The notes beneath the pieces are model-generated. The model was not told the DNA's origin, did not search any database, and saw only the letters and a list, made by a program, of their open reading frames with translations. This document shows positions 24,802 to 34,798 of a stretch of 64,000 bases of DNA, piece after piece; the first letter of the stretch is position 1; each line of letters begins with the position of its first letter. Location: the NCBI GenBank assembly GCA_934141605.1, contig CAKPCL010000002.1, positions 62,001 to 126,000 on the forward strand. The letters are read 5' to 3'. The DNA comes from an uncultured Clostridia bacterium. Lineage in GTDB: Bacteria; Bacillota; Clostridia; TANB77; CAG-508. Both the position numbers and the translations under genes were made by a program.

Positions 24802-26772
24802 TTATTCAGCTGTATATGAACTTACATTACTATATACTAATGTGTATCCACTATCATTTTTTAAAACTCCATCAATATAAACTTTTACTGTTGTAGTTCC
24901 TGTTCCTTTTGCATTTCCAACTGAAAGTGCTGTTTCTGATGCTTTTACGGTTTGTGAGTATATAGTATCATTTCCAACCATTACTTTTAATTGAACATCT
25001 TTTACTTGTTGTATTTCTTCTCCGTTTTCATCTTTAACTGTTTCTGTTATATTTCCATCTAGTAAAGATTTTACATTTACTTTTATTGGTACAGTTTTAA
25101 TTTCTGCTAATTTATTTACAGTTATTGTTACTGTTGTTCCTTCATCTATAACTTTTCCAACTTCTACTGCTTGTTTTAAAACAATTCCGTTGTCTTTAGA
25201 GCTGTCTTCACTATATCCAATATTTACAACTAAGCCTATGTCTTCTAATGTTTTTTTAGCATCTGCTTCTGTTTTTCCTTTAACATCTATCATTGTTATT
25301 TGTTTTATTCCTGTTCCTGTGCTTACATGGATTTTAACTGTATCTCCAGCATTTACTTCTGTGTCAGGGTCTGTTTCTTGGCTTATTATATATCCTTCTT
25401 TTACTGTTTTACTTGTTTCTTCGATAACTTCTGCTTTTAGTTTAGCATTTTCTATTAGCTGAATTGCTTCTTCTTTTTCTTTTCCTTTTACATTTGGTAC
25501 TTTTGTTTTTTCTGTTCCTTTGCTTATTACAACTTTTATAACAGTATTTTCTTTTACCTTATAACTGCTTATATATTTTGGATCTTGGCTAATTATATGA
25601 TTTTCTGCTACTTCTGAGTTATATTCTTCTGATTCAATTTCAAATACAAGGTTAGCACTCTTTACTTTTTGTTCTGCTTCTGTTTTTGTAAGTCCTACTA
25701 TATTTGGTATTTCTACTTCTTTAGGATTTGTCATACCTAATACTAATATTGTGCCTCCAAATGCTAAGAAGAATAATAACATTAATCCTATAATACTGCT
25801 TATTACTTTGTGTTTTTTTATAAATGTTACAAATTTATTTTCTTTTTTTCCTCTGTTATTACTCATTTTGTCATATTGATTTGTAGATATTCTTTGTGTT
25901 CTAGCTGTTGGGTCATAGTCTATTTCTTCTACAAAGTCTCCTGATGGATTTTTTAGTGCTGATTTTAGGTCTTGTAATAGTTCTGTAGCTGTTTGATATC
26001 TAAGCATAGGGTCTTTCTTTAAAGCTTTTAATATTATTTTATTTAATGCTTCTGGTAAATTAGGATTTTTTTCTATTGGTGGTACTGGTTCTTCTTGCAT
26101 ATGTTTTAATGCTATTGAAACTGGTGTATCTGCATCAAAAGGTACTTTTCCTGTTACCATTTCGTATAAAACTATTCCTAATGAATATAGGTCTGATTTT
26201 GCATCTGTATATCCGCCTCTTGCATGTTCTGGTGAAAAATAGTGTACTGATCCTATTGTTTTTCCAAATGCTGTTATTGTTGAATTTGATACAGCTTTTG
26301 CTATTCCAAAGTCTGTTACTTTTGCGACTCCATCTTCTGTTATTATAATATTATGAGGTTTTATGTCTCTATGAATTATATTATTTTTATGTGCCATTTC
26401 TAATGCTGATGCTATTTGGATTGCTACATTTACTGACCATTTCCAAGGAAGTGGGCCTTTTTCTTCTAAGATTATTTCTTTTAGTGTTTTTCCTTGTATT
26501 AATTCCATTACTATATAATAAATTCCGTTATCTACACCTACATCAAATATTGAAACTATATTAGAGTGTACAAGTTTTGCTGCTGATTGTGCTTCTGTTT
26601 CAAATCTTCTTATAAATTCTTCGTCTGTTGTAAATTCATCTCTTAATATTTTTACTGCTACATATCTTTTTAGAACTAAGTCTGTTGCTTTATAAACTGT
26701 GGCCATCCCTCCGTTACCGACTTTTTCTATAATTTCATATCTATTTCCTAGTATCCTACCTTCTAAATTCAT
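24802..26772 (-). CDS. prkC: Membrane Ser/Thr protein kinase with PASTA repeats (PrkC type)
   Basis: The protein has 656 residues. The kinase domain (1-270) has GNGGMATV (P-loop), VAVKIL (Lys), HRDIKPHN (catalytic Asp), DFGIAKA and SPEHARGG. A juxtamembrane linker and one membrane helix (about 332-353) follow, then three PASTA domains (about 356-560) that bind muropeptides outside the cell. A final 90-residue beta-rich segment ends the protein. It lies 27 bases after its PP2C phosphatase, forming the usual signalling pair for cell wall growth and spore germination. Confidence 0.95.
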   Translation of the reverse strand: MNLEGRILGNRYEIIEKVGNGGMATVYKATDLVLKRYVAVKILRDEFTTDEEFIRRFETEAQSAAKLVHSNIVSIFDVGVDNGIYYIVMELIQGKTLKEIILEEKGPLPWKWSVNVAIQIASALEMAHKNNIIHRDIKPHNIIITEDGVAKVTDFGIAKAVSNSTITAFGKTIGSVHYFSPEHARGGYTDAKSDLYSLGIVLYEMVTGKVPFDADTPVSIALKHMQEEPVPPIEKNPNLPEALNKIILKALKKDPMLRYQTATELLQDLKSALKNPSGDFVEEIDYDPTARTQRISTNQYDKMSNNRGKKENKFVTFIKKHKVISSIIGLMLLFFLAFGGTILVLGMTNPKEVEIPNIVGLTKTEAEQKVKSANLVFEIESEEYNSEVAENHIISQDPKYISSYKVKENTVIKVVISKGTEKTKVPNVKGKEKEEAIQLIENAKLKAEVIEETSKTVKEGYIISQETDPDTEVNAGDTVKIHVSTGTGIKQITMIDVKGKTEADAKKTLEDIGLVVNIGYSEDSSKDNGIVLKQAVEVGKVIDEGTTVTITVNKLAEIKTVPIKVNVKSLLDGNITETVKDENGEEIQQVKDVQLKVMVGNDTIYSQTVKASETALSVGNAKGTGTTTVKVYIDGVLKNDSGYTLVYSNVSSYTAE

Positions 26773-26799
26773 ATTTTATCTCTCCTCTTTATGTGGATT

Positions 26800-27534
26800 T
26801 TATATATTTTTTATAACTATGACTGTTATATTATCATATCCACCTCTATCATTTGCAAGATTAACTAAGTCTTTTGTTGCTTGTTCTATATTTTTTGATG
26901 CCATTTCATATATTGTTTCTTGACCTACTAAGTTAGTTAATCCATCTGAACAAATAATTAAAATATCGTCTTTTAAAAATCCTTTTATCATTACATCTGG
27001 TTCTACAAAAGCATTGCAGCCTAATGCTTTCATTAACATATTTTTTTGTGGGTGATGTGCTGCTTGTTCATTTGTTATTGTTCCTTCTTTTACTAATTTT
27101 TGTACATAGCTGTGGTCTTGTGTTAGTTTTCTTATAAATTGTTTTCTTATTCTATATATTCTACTATCTCCTACATGTCCTATATATGCTTTATTATTAT
27201 ATATTAAGCATATTTCTAATGTAGTTCCCATTCCTTGTAGTTCTGGATTTTCTTTTGCCTTTTCATAAACTACCATATTGGCATATTCTATACTGCTTCC
27301 TAATAGTTGAATAATGCTATCTTTATCTTTTTCTGTTTCTTTGAAGTTGTTTTCAATATAGTTTTTTGCTGTTTGAACTGCTAATTTACTAGCGACTTCT
27401 CCCCCGTTGTATCCTCCCATTCCATCTGCTAATATGTATAATTGTACTTCGTCTAGTGAAGTTGATATATAAAAGTAGTCTTCGTTTATTTCTCTGACTT
27501 TACCTTTGTCTGTTTTTGCATAAGCTTTTATCAT
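26800..27534 (-). CDS. prpC: PP2C-type protein phosphatase (PrpC/Stp)
   Basis: This 244-residue phosphatase opposes PrkC. Metal-binding motifs are REINEDYFY, ILADGMGGYNGGEVAS, GHVGDSRIYRI, ICSDGLTNLV and DNITVIVI. A GGTGG site precedes the ATG. It is the first gene of the prpC-prkC pair. Confidence 0.95.
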   Translation of the reverse strand: MIKAYAKTDKGKVREINEDYFYISTSLDEVQLYILADGMGGYNGGEVASKLAVQTAKNYIENNFKETEKDKDSIIQLLGSSIEYANMVVYEKAKENPELQGMGTTLEICLIYNNKAYIGHVGDSRIYRIRKQFIRKLTQDHSYVQKLVKEGTITNEQAAHHPQKNMLMKALGCNAFVEPDVMIKGFLKDDILIICSDGLTNLVGQETIYEMASKNIEQATKDLVNLANDRGGYDNITVIVIKNI

Positions 27535-27622
27535 TTTTCCACCTCTATTTCTTTTGTGTTTAGCTTATTTATTTTTTTACAATTTATTTTATATCATAAG
27601 TTAATATTTTTTGCAATATTTT

Positions 27623-27651
27623 TTGATTTTTTTATAATATATTGTTATAAT
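27623..27651 (+). promoter_or_regulatory. SigA-type promoter of deoD
   Basis: TTGATT (27623-27628), a 17-base spacer and TATAAT (27646-27651), about 80 bases before the start codon. Confidence 0.65.
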
Positions 27652-27732
27652 TAAGATACTTGTTAGTGAATAATAAACTTTATGAATATCTTTTACAAAG
27701 ATTTATTTTTAAAATTTAAGGAGGTAATTTAT

Positions 27733-28455
27733 ATGTCAACACCACATAATGAAGCAAATATTGGTGATTTTGCAAAAACTGTTATAATGCCAGGGGACCC
27801 TTTAAGGGCAAAATATATTGTAGAGAATTTTTTTGATGATTACAAGCTTGTAAATCAAGTTAGAGGCATGTATGCATATACAGGAACTTATAAAGGGAAA
27901 AGGTTGAGTGTAATGGCTCATGGTATGGGAATGCCTAGCGTGGGTATTTATAGTTATGAACTTTATAAATTTTATGATGTTGAAAATATTATTAGAATTG
28001 GTTCTTGTGGTTCTTATAAACCTGATTTAAAATTGTTTGATATTGTTTTAAGTGAAAATGCTTTTTCTGAAAGTAATTATGCTTTGACTTTGAATAATGA
28101 TGTTTGTCATGTTTCTTCTTCTAGTGATGTTCTTAATTCTGTAATTGTTGATACTGCTAAAGAGAGTAATATTAATTTAACGAAGGGTAATACTGTTTGT
28201 ACTGATTGTTTTGATATTTATATGACTGATGTTAGTAAGTTTTTAAGTAGAGTCCCTGATGGTTTTAATCCTGTTTCTGCTGAGATGGAAGCTTTTGCTT
28301 TGTTTTATAATGCTAAATTGTTAAATAAAAATGCTTCTTGTTTAATGAGTGTTGTGGATTCTAAGTTTATTACTGATGTTGCTACTGCTGAAGAAAGACA
28401 AACTGGTTTGAATAATATGATTAGACTTGCTTTAGATTCTGCAATTAAGTTATAA
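27733..28455 (+). CDS. deoD: Purine-nucleoside phosphorylase, DeoD type
   Basis: This 240-residue hexameric phosphorylase cleaves purine nucleosides. Motifs are the phosphate site VIMPGDPLRAKYI, GMGMPSVGIYSYEL, IRIGSCGSY, and the purine/ribose site PVSAEMEAFALF. The ATG at 27733 follows AAGGAGG. The last catalytic region VVDSKFITDVATAEERQ has Ser-Lys where DeoD often has S-D. This could alter base specificity. It is monocistronic. Confidence 0.93.
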   Translation: MSTPHNEANIGDFAKTVIMPGDPLRAKYIVENFFDDYKLVNQVRGMYAYTGTYKGKRLSVMAHGMGMPSVGIYSYELYKFYDVENIIRIGSCGSYKPDLKLFDIVLSENAFSESNYALTLNNDVCHVSSSSDVLNSVIVDTAKESNINLTKGNTVCTDCFDIYMTDVSKFLSRVPDGFNPVSAEMEAFALFYNAKLLNKNASCLMSVVDSKFITDVATAEERQTGLNNMIRLALDSAIKL

Positions 28456-28485
28456 TTTTTTGGAATTAAAAATAGAAAATATTAA

Positions 28486-28745
28486 GTAAAAAAATGAGGG
28501 ATGTTCACAGGTAAAATGCATATATGTATATATTTATTTAATTTTTTCAGTTCAATACGCAACATAAGAATTTCTAAAATAAATTAATGGTTCCTTTCCG
28601 CTTAGTCCTTGCTTTGCTCGACGCGAACTCTTACTATTAATTTATTTAAGAAATTCTAATATCGCTCCAATCATATTCAAAAATCAAAAAATATATACAT
28701 ATATGCATTTTAAGCCTGAGTGAAAGCGGCACATTTTTTTACATT
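28486..28745. repeat. Large imperfect fold-back element (about 260 bp, arms of about 105 bp)
   Basis: The gene-free stretch 28456-28821 is dominated by an inverted repeat. Outer ends are GTAAAAAAATG on both sides. A perfect 22-bp arm pair lies at 28512-28533 and 28691-28712 (TAAAATGCATATATG...). A second near-perfect pair is the AGAATTTCT-AAATAAATTAAT segments at about 28567-28588 and 28637-28658. The loop is about 45 bases and GC-richer (CGCTTAGTCCTTGCTTTGCT). No open frame. It could be a miniature mobile element or a structured RNA. Confidence 0.7.
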
Positions 28746-28821
28746 AGATTTTCTTTTTTAATGAAATGAAAAGGCCACTATCTAAAAAAGCAATAAGCCC
28801 CCCACGCCCAAACGAATCATT

Positions 28822-28861
28822 AAAAAAGAAGGAATTGAAGTGGTGGTCCTCCCTCAATCCC
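28822..28861 (-). terminator. Terminator of greA
   Basis: On the minus strand GGGATTGA/TCAATTCC stem (one G-U) with an inner AGGACCACC region, then TTCTTTTTT. It begins at the greA stop. Confidence 0.78.
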
Positions 28862-29337
28862 TATTTTTTTATATCTAATATTTTATATTTCATTATTCCA
28901 GCTGGTGCATTAACTTCAACTGTTTGTTTTTTCTTTGCGCCTAAAAGTGCTTCCCCTAAAGGTGATTCATTAGATATTTTATTTTCCAACAAATCAACTT
29001 CTGTTGAACCAACTATTGTATATTCAACTTCTTCATCGAATTCAATATCTAATACTTTTACAGTATTTCCTATTTGAACTGTATCTGTATCTATTTCTTT
29101 TTCATTTATTATTTTTGCATGTCTTAATTTATTTTCTAGTTCTGCTATTTTTACTTCATTTTCTGCTTGTGCTGTTTTAGCTTCATCATATTCAGAATTT
29201 TCTGATAAATCTCCAAATCCTAATGCTACTTTTATTCTTTCTGCTATCTCAGCTCTTTTTTCTGTTTTTAAATAATTTAATTCCTTATCTAAATTATCAT
29301 ATCCTTCTTGTGTAAGAATTACTTCTTTTTCTTCCAT
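28861..29337 (-). CDS. greA: Transcription elongation factor GreA
   Basis: This 158-residue factor stimulates RNA polymerase transcript cleavage. The N-terminal coiled coil carries the catalytic acidic tip [15 protein letters not shown]. The C-terminal FKBP-like domain has [21 protein letters not shown] and the ending [18 protein letters not shown]. Length is typical. GGAG site before ATG. Confidence 0.96.
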   Translation of the reverse strand: MEEKEVILTQEGYDNLDKELNYLKTEKRAEIAERIKVALGFGDLSENSEYDEAKTAQAENEVKIAELENKLRHAKIINEKEIDTDTVQIGNTVKVLDIEFDEEVEYTIVGSTEVDLLENKISNESPLGEALLGAKKKQTVEVNAPAGIMKYKILDIKK

Positions 29338-29455
29338 AAAATTACCTCCATTTTGCTAATGCTTAACATTAAAAAACTTATATTATATTAAGTCAGATTT
29401 TTTATTTTGTCAAGCTTTTTTGTTTTATTTTATAATTTTCCTTCTATTTTTCTAA

Positions 29456-30091
29456 TTAGTCTTTAAATAAATCCTTTCCCTCTTTTAAATATTCATAACC
29501 AGAAAAAATTGTTGCAATTACAGATATTAATAAGAAAATTGAAGTAATGGCATTAAATATTATGCTACCTTGATTCATATAAATCATGTAGCTACTTTCT
29601 AATGCTGCTTTGGCATCTGTTGTTGCTCTTGCAAAGTCAAAGAAATTATATTTGTCTATAAATATTAATATTATTGAAATCATTTGGGTTACTGTTTTTA
29701 ATTTTCCCCATATTGATGCTGCTATTACTTTTCCACCTTTTTCTACTGCTATTAATCTATATCCAGAAACTATAAATTCTCTGGCTAGTACTATAATTGG
29801 TATCCATGCTGGAATTTTGTCCATATCTACAAGCATTATCATTGCTGCCAAAACAAGAATTTTATCTGCAAGTGGGTCTAAAAATTTTCCAAATGTTGTT
29901 ACTTGATTTCTACTTCTTGCTATATATCCATCTAATTTATCTGTAATAGATGCTATTATAAAAATTAAATCTACAATTAAATATGTAATTGATATTCCAA
30001 ATATATCTCCTTGTATTCCCAAAAATGGTATTATAACCATTATTGGAACAAGAATTATTCTAAAAATAGTTAGTTTATTTGCTAAATTCAT
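29456..30091 (-). CDS. pgsA: CDP-diacylglycerol-glycerol-3-phosphate 3-phosphatidyltransferase
   Basis: This 211-residue membrane enzyme makes phosphatidylglycerol-phosphate. The CDP-alcohol phosphotransferase signature is intact: DKLDGYIARSRNQ...GKFLDPLADK (D-G-A-R-G-D-D). About five membrane helices. It lies between ctpA and greA on the same strand. Confidence 0.93.
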   Translation of the reverse strand: MNLANKLTIFRIILVPIMVIIPFLGIQGDIFGISITYLIVDLIFIIASITDKLDGYIARSRNQVTTFGKFLDPLADKILVLAAMIMLVDMDKIPAWIPIIVLAREFIVSGYRLIAVEKGGKVIAASIWGKLKTVTQMISIILIFIDKYNFFDFARATTDAKAALESSYMIYMNQGSIIFNAITSIFLLISVIATIFSGYEYLKEGKDLFKD

Positions 30092-30130
30092 TTTTTCAAA
30101 CCTTTCATCTGTTTTGTTTATATTTTGTGT

Positions 30131-31339
30131 TTATTTTAACATTTCTATTGCTTTTTGTAATTGTGTATCTTCACTTTCTTTTATATTTAATATGCTTTGA
30201 ACACTATCTGGTAGTTCAACTTTTTCGTCTGGCTCTATTCCGATTTTGTTAATTTTATTTCTATTTGGTGTCTGATATTCTTCTATTGTAATTTTTATTC
30301 CACTACCATCATCTAGTTTTAAAATTTGTTGAATTACTCCTTTTCCATAAGTTGTTGTTCCAACTGTTTTGGCTTTTCCTAAATCTTTTAATGCTCCTGC
30401 TAATATTTCTGATGCACTTGCTGTGTTTTCATTTGTTAATATTATTATTGGCATATTTATTATTGGGTCATTTTTGGATTTTCTTACTGTTTCTTTGTTG
30501 TTTTTATCTACTTCATACAATAATACTGAGTCTTTTGTTGTTATATAGTCAGCTATTTCTAATGCTTGGTCTACAATTCCTCCACCATTATTTCTTAAGT
30601 CTATTATTAATGATTGTATTCCTTGTTTTGCTAACTCTTGATATTTTGCTTTAAAATCTTCTGCTGTTGTTTCATCAAATGATGTAAATTGTATGTATCC
30701 AATATTATTTGTTAGGACTTTTCCCTCTACTTGATTTACTTTTACTTTTTCTCTTTTTATTTCATATTTTATGTCTTGAGCCCCTCTTAATATTTCTACT
30801 TTTACTGTTGTTCCTTCTTCTCCTTTAATATTGTTTGCAGCTGTAGTCATATCGTCTGCTTTATATTCTATGCCATCTACTGATACAATTAAGTCTCCTG
30901 ATTGTATTCCTGCTTTTTCTGCTGGGCTTCCTTTTATTGTTGATAATACTTGTATTTTATCATATTGTGTGTTTTTTATCATGTATATACCTATTCCAAC
31001 AAAATTTCCCATGGTATCATCTAAATAATCTTTCATGTCTTCTTTAGATATGTATTCTGTGTATGGGTCTCCTAATCCTTCAATATAGCCTTTTATTGCG
31101 CCTTCTTCTAATTTTGTTTCATCTACTTCTCCTAGATAATATTTGTCTATTATTTTTCTATAGTTTTCTAATTTTGATGATATACTGCTTTTAGTATTTT
31201 TGATACTTGATGTTATTGTTATAGGATTTTTTGTAAAATATGTATATAAAGATATTGATGTAATCATAAATGTTATAAAACAAGCTATTACAACTGTCAT
31301 TAATATTCTATAAATTCCATATTTTTTATTTTTTTCCAT
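30131..31339 (-). CDS. ctpA: Carboxyl-terminal processing protease, S41 family
   Basis: This 402-residue exported protease has an N-terminal membrane anchor (about 12-35). Its PDZ domain (about 90-190) includes GIGIYMI and SPAEKAGIQSGDLIVSVDG. The S41 core has the Ser in NENTASASEILAGAL and the Lys in TYGKGVIQQ. It is downstream of the two M23 hydrolases and ftsEX, a common division-linked order in Gram-positives. Confidence 0.95.
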   Translation of the reverse strand: MEKNKKYGIYRILMTVVIACFITFMITSISLYTYFTKNPITITSSIKNTKSSISSKLENYRKIIDKYYLGEVDETKLEEGAIKGYIEGLGDPYTEYISKEDMKDYLDDTMGNFVGIGIYMIKNTQYDKIQVLSTIKGSPAEKAGIQSGDLIVSVDGIEYKADDMTTAANNIKGEEGTTVKVEILRGAQDIKYEIKREKVKVNQVEGKVLTNNIGYIQFTSFDETTAEDFKAKYQELAKQGIQSLIIDLRNNGGGIVDQALEIADYITTKDSVLLYEVDKNNKETVRKSKNDPIINMPIIILTNENTASASEILAGALKDLGKAKTVGTTTYGKGVIQQILKLDDGSGIKITIEEYQTPNRNKINKIGIEPDEKVELPDSVQSILNIKESEDTQLQKAIEMLK

Positions 31340-31366
31340 TATTTGCCACTACCTTCCATAATTTTT

Positions 31367-31386
31367 GAGCGGATTTTATTCCGCTC
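31367..31386. other. GAGCGGA/TCCGCTC hairpin between ctpA and M23
   Basis: Seven-bp GC-rich stem with a six-base loop in an 80-base intergenic gap. On the minus strand it is followed by A-rich sequence, so it is not a typical terminator and may be an RNA processing or stability element. Confidence 0.5.
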
Positions 31387-31420
31387 TTAAGAGAATATTA
31401 TTTTATTTATATGTATGATA

Positions 31421-32635
31421 TTACATATAATTTTTAGGATTTACTCTTGAGTCTTGTCCATATGCTGTTGCATATCCATTGTAACTATATGGAGATTTTC
31501 TAACTTCAAAGTGTAAATGTGGTCCTGAAGAATTTCCTGTACTTCCACTTTTCATTATTTGTTGTCCTTTTGCTACTGTCTCTCCTGGTGATACACATAT
31601 TGATCCTTTTGTTCCATGGCAGTAATATGATTGTAATCCATTTGCGTGTCTAATTACAACATATGTTCCATAGCTTCCAGTTAAGTTGGCAGTAGACATT
31701 ACAACTCCAGCTGCTGCTGCGTATACTGGTGTTCCTGCTGATACAGCATAGTCTATTGCACCATGAAATTTTCCATAAGAGTAATATCCATTTGTTGATT
31801 CATATCCACCACTTACAGGCCTCATAAAATATCCTGATCCTGTTATGCTTGATGAGTTTCCTGATGTATTATTTTTTAATGCTTCTAATTGTTTTTTATA
31901 TTTTTCTTCTGCTATTTTTATTTCATTTGCTATTCTAGCATTTGCTTGTTTTAATTCTTGGATTTCTTGTTCTAGTTCTTTTTCTTCATCAGATAATTGA
32001 GCAACATATTTATCTTTTTCACTTTTTGCACTTTTTAAACTATTTGCTAAGTTTTCTTTGTTTGCTTTTGCTGTTGTTAATTCTTGTTTGCTTTCTTCTA
32101 TTTCTTTTTTAGAGTCTTCTATTTCTTGTCTTTGTTTTTCTAGAGTTTCCATTAATTGTGAATCCATTTCTGTCAGCTCTGATACTAAATAATAATTAGA
32201 AATAAAATCTATTAAGCTACTTGAGCTTAGTAAAACATCTAAATAAGAAGTTTGTCCAGATTCATATATTACAACTAGTCTTTCTTTAAGTATTTCTTGT
32301 TTTTTCTCATATTCCGCTTTATTTTCCTCAATTTTTTCTTCTGCTTCTTTTATTCTATTATTAGCATCAGCTATTTGAGAGTCTAAATCTTCTATTTGTG
32401 ATTCATAACTATCTATTTGAGAGCTAATGCTTTCAACTTGTTTTTGTGTTTCTGATTTTTTTGCTTCAATTTCTTTTTGTTTTTGTTCTGCTTCATCTAT
32501 TTGGTTATTGATTTGTGATTGTTGATTTTTTTGACTATCTATTTCCGATTGAGTAACTGCTAATGCAACATTTGTACTAGTTATGAGTATAATTATTAAC
32601 ATTACGCCTATTGCTTTTTTACATATATTTTTCAT
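31421..32635 (-). CDS. Secreted coiled-coil M23 endopeptidase (EnvC/PcsB-like)
   Basis: The protein has 404 residues. A signal peptide (1-27, ending NVALAV) precedes a long coiled coil of about 230 residues (Gln/Glu/Ser-rich, SQIDSYESQIEDLDSQI). The C-terminal LytM domain has its zinc ligands in FHGAIDYAVSAGTP and CHGTKG...SSGPHLHFEVRKSPY. It is the second of two paralogues behind ftsEX. By analogy with PcsB/EnvC its coiled coil may be controlled by FtsX (inference). Confidence 0.9.
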   Translation of the reverse strand: MKNICKKAIGVMLIIILITSTNVALAVTQSEIDSQKNQQSQINNQIDEAEQKQKEIEAKKSETQKQVESISSQIDSYESQIEDLDSQIADANNRIKEAEEKIEENKAEYEKKQEILKERLVVIYESGQTSYLDVLLSSSSLIDFISNYYLVSELTEMDSQLMETLEKQRQEIEDSKKEIEESKQELTTAKANKENLANSLKSAKSEKDKYVAQLSDEEKELEQEIQELKQANARIANEIKIAEEKYKKQLEALKNNTSGNSSSITGSGYFMRPVSGGYESTNGYYSYGKFHGAIDYAVSAGTPVYAAAAGVVMSTANLTGSYGTYVVIRHANGLQSYYCHGTKGSICVSPGETVAKGQQIMKSGSTGNSSGPHLHFEVRKSPYSYNGYATAYGQDSRVNPKNYM

Positions 32636-32707
32636 ATGTTCCTCCCTTTCGTGTTCTTATGATAAATCAGTTATAATATTTTAATTTGTGTCTGTATTGT
32701 TTTCTTC

Positions 32708-33868
32708 TTATCCTGGAATTAGTCCTGTTGTTATGTATGGAAGTGGATTAGTTGTTAATCCATTTATTCTTACTTCAAAGTGTGCATGTGGTCCTGTTGA
32801 ATATCCTGTTGAGCCTACTTTTAATATTGTTTCTCCTCTTTTTACAGTTTGTCCAACACTTACCAATATTTCTGAACCATGTGCATATAATGTTGAAATT
32901 CCTCCGCCATGATCAATTATTACCATGTTTCCATATGCTGCATTTTTTTCTGCTTTTACAACAATTCCATCATTTGCTGCTATAAAATTTGCTCCTTGTG
33001 GTGCTCCAATATCTACACCTGTATGTAATTTATATTGGCCTGTTATTGGGTGTACTCTCATTTCATACTTTGATGTAATTCTGGTATATCCTGGAACTGG
33101 CCATGCCAATTCTCCACCAATATATGTTGAGTCTATTCCTTGCCCTGCTAAGTCCAAAATTTGTTGATTTATTTCATTATATTGAAAATTCATTTCATCT
33201 ATTTTTGCTTGTATTTGTTTTTCTTCTTCTGATAATTTTTCTATAAAGCTTTCTCTCATTTTTTTTGTATTTTGTAGTGTTCTTGATACTCTTGTTTGAT
33301 TTTCAATTATTGTTGCTAATTCGTTTTTTTCATTTTCTAGTTTTTGTTTTGATGTATCTATCTTTTTCATTTTAGTTTCTAGATCTGTTATTAAGTCGTT
33401 GTCTATTTCTGCTAATTCTGTTATTATGTAATAACTAGATAAAAAGTCTGAAAGACTTCTTGATTTTAGCAAAATGTCCAAATATTGGGTTTCTCCTGCT
33501 TCATATATCTCTACTAATCTTTGTTCAAATAATTTTTTTTGTTTTTCATATTTTTCTGTTATTGTATTTAGTTCTGTTTCTATATCACTAATAGATTGCT
33601 TTAGTTCTGTAATCTTACTTTCTTGTTCTTCTAATTGACTTTCTGCTGTTGTTATTTTTTCATCTAATTTTTCTACTTGTTGTAAGTTTTCAGATAAGTT
33701 ACTTTGTACTTCTTCTAATTCTCCATTTGCTTCGCTTAATTGATTTTGTAGCTCATCTCTTTGTGTTTGTAAGCTTGTTTCATTACTTTCATTGTTGTTT
33801 TCTGCATATGTATATGTTGTTACAAAACAGATTAGTAAGATTAAAACAATACATAAAAATTTACGCAT
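32708..33868 (-). CDS. Secreted coiled-coil M23 endopeptidase, paralogue adjacent to ftsX
   Basis: The 386-residue protein has the same layout as its neighbour: signal peptide (1-22), coiled coil (about 30-240) and LytM domain with KLHTGVDIGAPQG, DHGGGISTLYAHGS and GPHAHFEVRING. It starts 34 bases after the ftsX stop, making it the first candidate for the hydrolase activated by FtsEX. Both coiled coils contain a YLD(V/I)LL..S.SL.DF(I/L)S.YY motif, typical of the PcsB family. Confidence 0.9.
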   Translation of the reverse strand: MRKFLCIVLILLICFVTTYTYAENNNESNETSLQTQRDELQNQLSEANGELEEVQSNLSENLQQVEKLDEKITTAESQLEEQESKITELKQSISDIETELNTITEKYEKQKKLFEQRLVEIYEAGETQYLDILLKSRSLSDFLSSYYIITELAEIDNDLITDLETKMKKIDTSKQKLENEKNELATIIENQTRVSRTLQNTKKMRESFIEKLSEEEKQIQAKIDEMNFQYNEINQQILDLAGQGIDSTYIGGELAWPVPGYTRITSKYEMRVHPITGQYKLHTGVDIGAPQGANFIAANDGIVVKAEKNAAYGNMVIIDHGGGISTLYAHGSEILVSVGQTVKRGETILKVGSTGYSTGPHAHFEVRINGLTTNPLPYITTGLIPG

Positions 33869-33901
33869 GTTTTTCTCCTTTCGCTTGCTTTGTTCGTTTT
33901 G

Positions 33902-34798
33902 CTATACTTTTAAGTATTTTCTCATTGAGATTACACTTCCTAGTGCTCCTATTCCAATTCCTAATAACATGTATACAAATATTATTGAAGAAATCATGTC
34001 TTTAAAGCTTAATAGACTTAATCCTATTTTTATCATAAATGTATTATTTACTGCTTGTTCAGCTATTATCATATATGTTCCACCAATTATTATTATTGAT
34101 ATTATGCTTGATAGTATTCCTATTATCATGCCTTCAACAATAAATGGCCATCTTATAAAATTGTTTGTTGCTCCGACATATTTCATAATTGATATTTCTT
34201 TTCTTCTAGCATGTACTGTTAGTTTTATTGTATTTGATATTATAAAAATTGATATTATTACTAGTAATACTAATATTACTCCTGTTATAATTTTTATTGC
34301 GTTTGCTACACCTAGTAATGTTGTTATTGTTTCGTCACTGCTTGTTATTCTTTTTATATTGTCAAATTGTAATATTTCATTTTGTACTTCTTTGCTTAAT
34401 TTTAAGTCTGTTAATGTTACTATATATGATACAGAGTACATATCTTCTCCATACGCATCTATTAAATATGCTTTATCTCCAAATTTTTCTTTCAAAAAGT
34501 TCATAGCATATTCTTTGTCTTTAAACTCTATTGTGCTTACTCCTTTTAGTTCTCTTATTTTGTTTCCGACTTCTGTTATTTCTTCCTCAGTTGCATCTTT
34601 ATTTAAAAATACTTGAAATCCTTGTTCTGCTTTTATGTCATCAACAAAATTGTTTATGTTTTCACTAAGCATTAGAAATATTCCAAATATTATCATTGTT
34701 GCACACATTATCATTAGTGATGCTCCTGTGGATTTTTTATTTTTAAATACATTGCTGAAGCCTTCTCCTATCAAATATCCAAATATATTATATTTCAC
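33902..34798 (-). CDS. ftsX: Cell-division ABC-like permease FtsX
   Basis: This protein of about 298 residues has four membrane helices and the large extracellular loop after helix 1 that contacts hydrolases. Motifs are IGEGFSNVFKNKKSTGAS and RRKEISIMKYVGATNNFIRWPFIVEG. In-frame starts at 34822 and 34804 lie inside ftsE. The GTG at 34798 has AGGTGG eight bases upstream and gives the family-like start VKYNIFGYLIGEG, so I prefer it. It overlaps ftsE by 11 bases. Confidence 0.92.
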   Translation of the reverse strand: MKYNIFGYLIGEGFSNVFKNKKSTGASLMIMCATMIIFGIFLMLSENINNFVDDIKAEQGFQVFLNKDATEEEITEVGNKIRELKGVSTIEFKDKEYAMNFLKEKFGDKAYLIDAYGEDMYSVSYIVTLTDLKLSKEVQNEILQFDNIKRITSSDETITTLLGVANAIKIITGVILVLLVIISIFIISNTIKLTVHARRKEISIMKYVGATNNFIRWPFIVEGMIIGILSSIISIIIIGGTYMIIAEQAVNNTFMIKIGLSLLSFKDMISSIIFVYMLLGIGIGALGSVISMRKYLKV

